Shown: positions 1-5,887 of the stretch, piece after piece
Position numbering within the stretch: position 1 is the first letter of the stretch
Layout of the letters: the number at the start of each line of letters is the position of its first letter
The notes under the pieces: generated by a model
Told to the model about the DNA's origin: nothing
Database searches by the model: none
Seen by the model: only the letters and a program-made list of their open reading frames with translations
Origin: Deltaproteobacteria bacterium
Lineage (GTDB): Bacteria; Desulfobacterota; Desulfobacteria; Desulfobacterales; C00003060
DNA length: 8,291 bases
Direction of reading: 5' to 3'
Assembly: GCA_019309815.1 (NCBI GenBank)
Contig: JAFDFO010000086.1
Location: 1 to 8,291 of the forward strand
Program-made: the position numbers and the translations under genes

Positions 1-10
1 TACGACGCGG

Positions 11-109
11 TTATCCGCCTCAGCTTCGGGGCGACATCGCGCCGTAGCATATTGATTGTTTGCGCATTCATACACGGGCAAGACCGTGGTCTTTTGCGAA
101 GGCGGATAA
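11..109. repeat. 10-bp perfect inverted repeat spanning the fadN leader
   Basis: TTATCCGCCT at 11-20 is the exact reverse complement of AGGCGGATAA at 100-109. Similarity continues past the arms with an indel: CAGCTTCG beside the left arm resembles the complement of GCGAA beside the right arm. The right arm runs into the fadN ribosome-binding site. It may be the ends of a small dispersed element or a long-range RNA pairing; either is inference, and a chance match is possible. Confidence 0.35.
80..93. promoter_or_regulatory. 14-bp palindrome upstream of fadN, candidate operator
   Basis: AAGACC-GT-GGTCTT is a perfect 6+2+6 palindrome, and GCA/TGC on its flanks (78-80 and 95-97) extend the dyad imperfectly. 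A 2-nt centre is too tight for a stable RNA hairpin, so a DNA site for a dimeric repressor is the more natural reading. The half-sites do not match the E. coli FadR, B. subtilis FadR or PsrA sites as I remember them. The position, 30 bp before the fadN start, suits an operator. No convincing -35/-10 pair was found nearby, so function is inference. Confidence 0.35.
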
Positions 110-114
110 AGGAG
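108..114 (+). promoter_or_regulatory. Ribosome-binding site of fadN, deciding the start
   Basis: AAAGGAG lies 8 nt before the ATG at 123. It supports that start over the in-frame TTG at 60, which would add 21 residues (MRIHTRARPWSF...) ahead of the Rossmann fold. It abuts the right arm of an inverted repeat (100-109), so pairing of that arm in the mRNA could affect access to it. Confidence 0.8.
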
Positions 115-122
115 ATTGCTCC

Positions 123-2555
123 ATGAGCAAAAGGATAAGGAAGGTGGGTGTCATCGGCGCCGGAGTGATGGGGGCGACCATCGCGGCCCATATAGCCAAC
201 GTCGGCATGGATGTCACTCTCCTCGACATCGTGCCCCCTGAACTCACAGAGAAAGATGAAAACAAGGGGCTCACGAGGGAGAGCAAGGCATTTAGGAACA
301 AGTTTGCGAAAAACGGGTTGGATACGGCCCTGAAGTCCAAGCCGGCTTCCTTCTATGTTCCTGAAAACGCCTCGTCGGTCAACATCGGCAATATGGAGGA
401 CGATCTGGCGTCGTTGAGCGAGGCAGATTGGCTCATAGAGGTAGTAGTTGAAAACATTGACATAAAAAGAAAGGTTTTTGAAAGCATTGAATCTGTGATT
501 GGTTCCGGGACCATCATCACTTCTAATACCTCCGGTATTTTAGCCGAAGAACTTTGCAAGGGACGATCCGACCACTTCCGAAAACATTTTGCCATCACCC
601 ATTTCTTCAATCCTCCCAGATATATGAAACTCCTGGAAATCGTCCCGGGACCGGAGACACACCCTGAAGTCATAGAGGCCCTTGCAGAGACGAGTGAGAG
701 GGTACTTGGAAAAGGGGTCGTCTATGCCAAGGATACACCCAATTTCGTGGCAAACCGAATCGGCGTCTTCAGCCTGCTCTTTGCCATCAGGACCATGATA
801 GACATGGGATTAAGCATCGAGGCGGTCGATAAGCTGACAGGTCCTGTCATAGGCCACCCTAAGAGCGCCTCTTTTAGGACGGCAGATCTGGTGGGTCTCG
901 ACACTTTGGTTCATGTGGCAAGCAATGTATACGACGGGGCGCCTGACGATGAGAGACGAGACCTGTTCAAGGTACCTGACTTGCTCAATCAGATGCTCGA
1001 AAAAAAGTTCCTCGGAGAAAAAACGCACCAGGGCTTCTACAAGAAGACCAAGGACAGCGAAGGGAAAAGAGTCATCCTCTCCCTTGACTACAACACACTC
1101 GAATACGGCCCGCAGGAAAAAGTGAAACTGGCGTCTTTTGAAACAGCCAAAACGACTTCAGGCACCGCTGAAAAGATCAAGTCCCTGTTTTATGCTAAAG
1201 ATGTGGGCGGCGAGTTTACGTTCCGCACCTTGACGGAAACCCTTATTTACTCGGCCAATCGAATTCCTGAAATCGCAGACGACATTGTAAACGTCGACAA
1301 CGCCATGAAATGGGGCTTTGCCTGGAAACTGGGGCCCTTTGAAATCTGGGACGTTCTTGGGTTAGAAAAGTCGGTGGATAAAATGAAGGGTGCCGGCTGT
1401 GAAGTCCCTTCATGGGTGAAGAAGATGCTTGATGCTGGTAATGCGTCTTTCTACAAGAGCGAGGCCGGCACGCTTTTTTGCTATGATCCTGCTGCATCAG
1501 ACTACAAAGAAGTTCTTGTCAAGCCGGAGATCATTCTGTTGCCCTCCCTTAAGGATCAAGAAAAGAAAGTGGCCGGCAACACCGGCGCATCCCTTGTGGA
1601 TATTGGGGATGGCGTGGCCTGTCTTGAGTTTCACACCAAAATGAATGCCATGGGTGACGACATCACCAACATGGTTATACAATCCGCAGACATCGTGAGT
1701 AACGATTTCGAAGGCCTTGTCATTGCCAACCATGCGGTCAACTTCTCTGTTGGAGCGAACCTGCCCCTGGTCTTGTTCACGGCCCAGGAGGAAGAATGGG
1801 ATGATTTGGATTGGATGGTCAAAAAGTTCCAAGACGCATTCATGAAACTGAAATACATGGAGAAACCGGTTGTAGCCGCGCCTGCCGGGATGGCTCTAGG
1901 GGGCGGTTGCGAAATCTGTCTGGCTTCAGATCGTGTAAGGTGTGCTGCAGAAACCTACATGGGCCTCGTGGAAGTCGGTGTCGGCCTGATCCCCGCCGGG
2001 GGCGGAACCAAGGAGATGCTGATCCGCAGTACCGAACACCTCTTCGAGGTTCAGAAGGGCGGACTTTACCCAAAACAGATAGACCTCATGCCCTTCATTG
2101 CCAGGGCCTTTGAAACCATTGCCCTGGCTAAGGTGTCAACCTCCGGGCCTGAAGCCATAAAGCTTGGATATCTCAGACCGACGGACAAAGTGACGATCAA
2201 TCGGGACTATCTCATGGAAGAGGCCAAGAAGACAGTGCTTGCCATGAATATGGAAGGATACACGCCTTCCAGCCCAAAGGACAAGATCCGCGTTGCCGGT
2301 GAAGATACCTTTGCTACAATTAGATTTGGTCTGTGGTCCATGAACGCTTCAGATTATGTTACCGAACACGACGTCACGATCTCGGAGAAGATCGGGTACG
2401 TGTTGTGCGGCGGGAATGTCCACCCGGATACCTACGTCACCGAGCAGTATCTCCTCGATCTGGAAAGAGAGGCGTTTTTGAGCCTGTGCGGTGAGCCAAA
2501 GACCCAGGCCAGGATTCAGCACATGCTGAGTACCGGCAAGCCCCTTAGAAATTGA
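123..2555 (+). CDS. fadN: Fused 3-hydroxyacyl-CoA dehydrogenase / enoyl-CoA hydratase (FadN type)
   Basis: This bifunctional beta-oxidation enzyme of 810 residues hydrates 2-enoyl-CoA and oxidises the resulting 3-hydroxyacyl-CoA with NAD+ in the cytoplasm. The dehydrogenase comes first: a Rossmann motif GAGVMG at residues 12-17, an acidic residue D35 after the second strand, S137 in SNTSG, H160 and E172 in THFFNPP...LLE (the His-Glu pair 12 residues apart as in the family), and N211 in VANR. Two 3HCDH C-terminal repeats follow (about 207-310 and 366-440, the second with GPFEIWD at 404). A crotonase domain begins near residue 495, with the oxyanion-hole stretch NFSVGANL (540-547) and two catalytic glutamates, E597 in GGGCE and E617 in LVEVG, 20 residues apart as in classical hydratases. 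This domain order is the reverse of E. coli FadB and matches B. subtilis FadN. The ATG at 123 is chosen because AAAGGAG lies 8 nt upstream; a TTG at 60 in the same frame has no ribosome-binding site. Confidence 0.95.
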   Translation: MSKRIRKVGVIGAGVMGATIAAHIANVGMDVTLLDIVPPELTEKDENKGLTRESKAFRNKFAKNGLDTALKSKPASFYVPENASSVNIGNMEDDLASLSEADWLIEVVVENIDIKRKVFESIESVIGSGTIITSNTSGILAEELCKGRSDHFRKHFAITHFFNPPRYMKLLEIVPGPETHPEVIEALAETSERVLGKGVVYAKDTPNFVANRIGVFSLLFAIRTMIDMGLSIEAVDKLTGPVIGHPKSASFRTADLVGLDTLVHVASNVYDGAPDDERRDLFKVPDLLNQMLEKKFLGEKTHQGFYKKTKDSEGKRVILSLDYNTLEYGPQEKVKLASFETAKTTSGTAEKIKSLFYAKDVGGEFTFRTLTETLIYSANRIPEIADDIVNVDNAMKWGFAWKLGPFEIWDVLGLEKSVDKMKGAGCEVPSWVKKMLDAGNASFYKSEAGTLFCYDPAASDYKEVLVKPEIILLPSLKDQEKKVAGNTGASLVDIGDGVACLEFHTKMNAMGDDITNMVIQSADIVSNDFEGLVIANHAVNFSVGANLPLVLFTAQEEEWDDLDWMVKKFQDAFMKLKYMEKPVVAAPAGMALGGGCEICLASDRVRCAAETYMGLVEVGVGLIPAGGGTKEMLIRSTEHLFEVQKGGLYPKQIDLMPFIARAFETIALAKVSTSGPEAIKLGYLRPTDKVTINRDYLMEEAKKTVLAMNMEGYTPSSPKDKIRVAGEDTFATIRFGLWSMNASDYVTEHDVTISEKIGYVLCGGNVHPDTYVTEQYLLDLEREAFLSLCGEPKTQARIQHMLSTGKPLRN

Positions 2556-2568
2556 TAGACACCCGATT

Positions 2569-2585
2569 GGCCGGTTCACCGGACC
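2569..2585 (+). other. Small intercistronic hairpin between fadN and fadA
   Basis: GGCCGG-TTCA-CCGGaCC can fold into a 6-bp stem with a 4-nt loop and one bulged A. There is no T-rich tail, so it is not an intrinsic terminator. In the 72-bp spacer it could stabilise the upstream message or do nothing. The short stem makes this weak. Confidence 0.3.
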
Positions 2586-2627
2586 GCGGGCACACAGAAC
2601 AACGGGCGAAAACGGAGAGAAGACGTT

Positions 2628-3812
2628 ATGAGAGAAGCGGTGATTGTAGCGGCCTGCAGAACAGCAGTGGGAAAGGCCCCTCGGGGCATCCTGAAACATA
2701 CACGCCCTGAGGACATGGGTTGCGCTGTTCTGGGAGATCTGGTGAAAAGGGCAGCCGATTTGGATCCTGTGCTCATTGATGACGTAATCATTGGATGCAG
2801 TTTTCCCGAGGGCACACAGGGGCTTAATCTGGGTCGCGTGCTGGTCGCATCTATGGGATGGCCTGACCGGATTCCAGGCATGACCATAAACAGGTTCTGT
2901 GCCTCCGGACTCGAGGCCATCGTTATTGGTGCTCAAAGAATCATGTGTGGATTCAGCGATGTGGTCGTTGCCGGCGGCGTGGAGAGCATGAGTCAGATTC
3001 CTATGGGTGGAGGCACGATGTTGCCGAATCCCGCCCTCGTGGACACGAGGCCGGGTTCGTTTACAGGGATGGGGCTAACGGCCGAAAATGTGGCCCAGCG
3101 GTACAACATCGCCCGGGAAGAACAGGATGCTTTTGGGGCCAGGAGTCAGCAGAGGGCCGAAGCCGCCATCAATGCGGGTCGATTTAAGAGCCAAATTGTC
3201 CCCTTGAAGGTGAGGATTCAAAGAGAATCCTCCGGCGGCCGTTTTGAATTCGATGAATCGGTCTTTGATACGGACGAAGGCATGCGGCCTGGCACGACCA
3301 TCGAAAGCATCTCCCAGCTTAGGCCGGCTTTCAGGTCCGATGGGACGGTTACCGCAGCAAATTCCTCCCAGATGAGCGACGGTGCAGCAGGCGTTGTACT
3401 GATGTCCAGGGAGAAAGCAGAAGATCTCGGGCTGCGCCCTATGGCCACATTTCGGTACTATGCTGTAGAGGGCTGTGAGCCCGAATACATGGGCGTTGGA
3501 CCGACCGTTGCTATTCCCAAGGTGCTGGAGCTCGCCAACATGACCCTTGATCAGATAGAGATGATTGAGCTTAACGAGGCCTTTGCAGCCCAGTCCATCT
3601 ATTGTATCAGGGAGCTTGGCATGAACGAGGAGATCACCAACGTGAACGGGGGGGCTATTGCGTTGGGACATCCTTTGGGTTGCACGGGAGCGAAATTGAC
3701 GACTCAACTCATTTATGAAATGCAAGAGAGAAAACTCAGGTGGGGACTGGTCTCCATGTGCATCGGCTTTGGGATGGGTGCGGCGGGGATCTTTGAAATA
3801 GAGGAGCAGTGA
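2628..3812 (+). CDS. fadA: Acetyl-CoA acyltransferase (3-ketoacyl-CoA thiolase)
   Basis: This degradative thiolase of 394 residues cleaves 3-ketoacyl-CoA with CoA to acetyl-CoA and a shortened acyl-CoA, the last step of each beta-oxidation turn. The catalytic triad is in place: C91 in NRFCASG (acyl-enzyme cysteine), H348 in GGAIALGHPLGCTGA, and C378 in the C-terminal signature CIGFGMGAAGIFE. These positions agree closely with classical thiolases (Cys89/His348/Cys378), and NEAFAAQ, another family motif, is present. Length is normal. The ATG at 2628 follows a GGAGAG at 2614-2619, 72 bp after the fadN stop, so cotranscription is likely. An acetoacetyl-CoA thiolase is the main alternative by sequence class, but the position after fadN and before fadE points to beta-oxidation. 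The stop codon lies inside a 9-bp sequence that recurs at 4003-4011. Confidence 0.95.
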   Translation: MREAVIVAACRTAVGKAPRGILKHTRPEDMGCAVLGDLVKRAADLDPVLIDDVIIGCSFPEGTQGLNLGRVLVASMGWPDRIPGMTINRFCASGLEAIVIGAQRIMCGFSDVVVAGGVESMSQIPMGGGTMLPNPALVDTRPGSFTGMGLTAENVAQRYNIAREEQDAFGARSQQRAEAAINAGRFKSQIVPLKVRIQRESSGGRFEFDESVFDTDEGMRPGTTIESISQLRPAFRSDGTVTAANSSQMSDGAAGVVLMSREKAEDLGLRPMATFRYYAVEGCEPEYMGVGPTVAIPKVLELANMTLDQIEMIELNEAFAAQSIYCIRELGMNEEITNVNGGAIALGHPLGCTGAKLTTQLIYEMQERKLRWGLVSMCIGFGMGAAGIFEIEEQ

Positions 3813-4011
3813 GAATCTTGCACCCAGCGGACCCGAGGTTCATTAGTTCTATGGGATACCGGAGTAATGGAGTATTGGAGTACTGCTTTCCGGCTCATAA
3901 GGCGAGTATGAAAAATACCTAATGGAAGTACCGAAGTTCTATCATTTGGTTTTTCCATTACTCCATCACTCCAGTACTCCATTACTCCATAGAGTCCTAC
4001 AGGCAGTGAGA
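3806..4011. repeat. 9-bp direct duplication flanking the palindromic element
   Basis: GCAGTGAGA occurs at 3806-3814, covering the fadA stop codon, and again at 4003-4011 beyond the inverted-repeat element. The match continues as GAATC versus GATC with one indel. Removing one copy and everything between (197 bp) would leave a 34-bp fadA-fadE spacer that still has the fadE ribosome-binding site, a typical operon spacing. This fits a target-site duplication. The copies do not abut the palindrome arms exactly: 33 bp lie between on the left and 9 bp on the right, which weakens the case. Confidence 0.4.
3848..3993. repeat. Palindromic element with 8-bp-period arms (MITE/REP-like)
   Basis: The left arm (3848-3885) begins TCTATGG and continues with TACCGGAG, TAATGGAG, TATTGGAG and TACTG. 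The reverse complement of the right arm (3956-3993) begins TCTATGG and continues with AGTAATGG, AGTACTGG, AGTGATGG and AGTAATG. Aligned without gaps, 30 of 38 positions pair around a 70-nt centre, and both arms are made of 8-bp units close to TGGAGTAN. The centre holds a minor hairpin, GTAT-gaaaa-ATAC (3906-3918). As RNA the arms would form a long imperfect stem inside the operon transcript. It does not encode anything credible. It looks like one copy of a short non-autonomous repeat family; that class assignment is inference. Confidence 0.75.
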
Positions 4012-4033
4012 TCGAGAGTGAGAAATAGATAAG

Positions 4034-4039
4034 AAGGAG
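4034..4039 (+). promoter_or_regulatory. Ribosome-binding site of fadE, with two adjacent ATG codons
   Basis: AAGGAG lies 4 nt before the ATG at 4044 and 7 nt before the ATG at 4047. The second ATG has the better spacing, so the protein may begin MTDKK rather than MMTDKK; the difference is a single residue. Confidence 0.7.
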
Positions 4040-4043
4040 CGAC

Positions 4044-5831
4044 ATGATGACGGACAAAAAAATCTTTGCAGGCGGTGAGTTCCTGATTACAGATGCGAGT
4101 CCCGAGCAAGTATTTACGCCCGAGGATTTCACTGAAGAGCACCGAATGATTTACGAAACGACAAAAGATTTCGTCAGTAAGGAAATCCTCCCGATCCTCC
4201 ACAAGGTTGATGCCATGGATCGGGAAACGGTTCTTGGAATCCTCGCCAAGGCTGGGGAACTCGGACTCATTGCAACGGACGTGCCTGAAGAATACGGTGG
4301 ACTGGGATTGGACAAAGTCAGCACCACAGTAGTGACCGAGGCCACGGGAAACACTGCTTCCTTCACTGCAGTCTATGGAGCCCACACGGGGATAGGGACC
4401 CTCCCTATTGTCTATTTTGGGAACGAGGATCAGAAGAGCAAGTATCTGCCCAAACTATCCTCGGGAGAATGGTGCGGTGCCTACGCTCTCACGGAGCCGG
4501 ACGCCGGGTCTGATGCCCTGAATGCAAGGACAAAAGCCGTCCTTTCGGAAGACGGCAAACATTATCTCCTCAACGGGCTAAAGATGTTTGTCACAAATGG
4601 GGGTTGGGCCAACACGTTCATCGTCTATGCCAAAGTGGACGGCGAACACTTCACCGGTTTTATCGTGGAGCGCGATTTTCCGGGCGTGTCCACTGGGCCG
4701 GAAGAGAAGAAAATGGGCATGCACGGCTCCTCCACGTGCTCGCTCATTCTGGAAGATGCCAAAGTGCCTGTTGAGAACGTCCTGTTCGAAATCGGCAAAG
4801 GGCACAAGATAGCTTTCAACGTCCTGAACCTCGGGCGTTGGAAACTGGGCGCTGCCACGGTAGGTGGATGCAAGGCGTGCGTCACAGACGCCGTAAAATA
4901 TGCAAATACCCGCATCCAGTTCAAGGTTCCCATCAGCTCTTTTGGCATGATCAAGACAAAGCTGGCTAACATGGCTATTTACACGTACATCAGCGAAAGC
5001 ATGATGTATCGCCTGGCAGGAGTCTTTGACGACAAGCTGGCGACGCTTGACGATGAAGCCAAGAAGAGCGGTGCTGAGAATGCCAAGGCGATAGGAGAAT
5101 ACGCTGCCGAGTGCTCCATCACAAAAGTCTACGGTTCAGAGAGCCTTGATTATTGTGTGGATGAATACGTTCAGATTCTGGGAGGATACGGGTACTGTGC
5201 TGAATATGCTGCAGAACGGGCATACCGGGACTCCAGGATCAACCGGATCTGGGAAGGCACCAATGAGATCAACCGTTTGCTGGTCCCCGGCACCATGATG
5301 CGAAGGGCCTTAAAAGGCCGGCTGGCCTTGTTTCCTGCTGCACAGGCCATTGTCGGTGAACTCATGAGCTACTCCCCCCTGTCCGTGCAACTCCCGGACA
5401 CACCCCTTGCGCTTCAGGAACACATGGTCAAGATGACTAAAAAGATTGCCCTAATGCTAGCCGGTGTAGCAGCCCAGAAATTTCAACAGGAACTGACCCA
5501 CGAACAGGAAGTCTTGGGAAAGATTGCTGACATCGTGATAGAGGTCTTTGCTATGGAGAGCGGTCTCCTGAGGGCCCTGAAAACCATTTCAAACCAGGGC
5601 GAAGAAAAGGCCGGACTCCACGTTGCTGCAGTCAAGGCCTATGTGGACGAGACCATTCCCAAGATAGAGATGTGGGCAAAGCAGACGTTGGCCTACGTGG
5701 AAGAAGGAGATATGCTCAGGACACAGTTGGCGGGCGTGAAAAAACTGGCACGCTACCAACCCCTTGATGCGGTGAGCCTGAAAAGGGAGATTGCAGACAG
5801 GATGATCGAGCTGGAATCGTACCCTTTTTGA
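4044..5831 (+). CDS. fadE: Acyl-CoA dehydrogenase, VLCAD/FadE type
   Basis: This FAD enzyme of 595 residues makes trans-2-enoyl-CoA from acyl-CoA, the first step of beta-oxidation, and passes electrons to an electron-transfer flavoprotein that is not encoded here. After an N-terminal helical domain comes signature 1, ALTEPDAGSD (TEPDAGSD at residues 150-157), a beta domain, then signature 2, QILGGYGY at 377-384. In RIWEGTNEINR, E404 aligns with the catalytic base of the MCAD/VLCAD family (YEGT/FEGT). About 170 residues follow the core, the C-terminal extension typical of VLCAD-like enzymes, and the total length is almost that of B. subtilis FadE. This favours long-chain substrates, though chain length cannot be read from motifs alone. 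The 231-bp gap before it contains the palindromic element. The final TGA is 56 bp before the fadD ATG, so the two are probably cotranscribed. Confidence 0.95.
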   Translation: MMTDKKIFAGGEFLITDASPEQVFTPEDFTEEHRMIYETTKDFVSKEILPILHKVDAMDRETVLGILAKAGELGLIATDVPEEYGGLGLDKVSTTVVTEATGNTASFTAVYGAHTGIGTLPIVYFGNEDQKSKYLPKLSSGEWCGAYALTEPDAGSDALNARTKAVLSEDGKHYLLNGLKMFVTNGGWANTFIVYAKVDGEHFTGFIVERDFPGVSTGPEEKKMGMHGSSTCSLILEDAKVPVENVLFEIGKGHKIAFNVLNLGRWKLGAATVGGCKACVTDAVKYANTRIQFKVPISSFGMIKTKLANMAIYTYISESMMYRLAGVFDDKLATLDDEAKKSGAENAKAIGEYAAECSITKVYGSESLDYCVDEYVQILGGYGYCAEYAAERAYRDSRINRIWEGTNEINRLLVPGTMMRRALKGRLALFPAAQAIVGELMSYSPLSVQLPDTPLALQEHMVKMTKKIALMLAGVAAQKFQQELTHEQEVLGKIADIVIEVFAMESGLLRALKTISNQGEEKAGLHVAAVKAYVDETIPKIEMWAKQTLAYVEEGDMLRTQLAGVKKLARYQPLDAVSLKREIADRMIELESYPF

Positions 5832-5874
5832 TCCACCAGCCAGGCACCTATAACCAATGCTTGAAAGAACAACG

Positions 5875-5881
5875 AAGGAGG
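5875..5881 (+). promoter_or_regulatory. Ribosome-binding site of fadD, deciding the start
   Basis: AAGGAGG sits 6 nt before the ATG at 5888. The longer in-frame reading from a TTG at 5828 overlaps the fadE stop, has no ribosome-binding site, and would add 20 residues with no family counterpart. Confidence 0.85.
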
Positions 5882-5887
5882 CTTGAA

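Noticed and set aside
60..122. N-terminal extension of FadN from a TTG at 60
   Set aside because: It has no ribosome-binding site, the extra residues precede the Rossmann strand without family match, and the ATG at 123 has a good AAAGGAG.
3075..3725. Long minus-strand frame of 216 codons inside fadA
   Set aside because: It is antisense to a thiolase with all catalytic motifs; the residue pattern is a codon-bias shadow with no recognisable domain.
3848..3993. CRISPR-like array
   Set aside because: The units are 8 bp, contiguous and inverted between arms, with no spacers and no cas genes.
3713..4132. Minus-strand frame of 139 codons across the fadA-fadE spacer
   Set aside because: It overlaps both genes, has no ribosome-binding site that I can see, and its GVMEYWSDGVME-like repeats are just the translated 8-bp-period element.
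5857..5886. Nine-codon frame (MLERTTKEA) ending one base before the fadD ATG
   Set aside because: It has no ribosome-binding site and contains the fadD Shine-Dalgarno sequence itself; too short to support as a coupling peptide.
5828..5887. N-terminal extension of FadD from a TTG overlapping the fadE stop
   Set aside because: There is no ribosome-binding site before 5828, while AAGGAGG stands 6 nt before the ATG at 5888, giving the normal FadD length.
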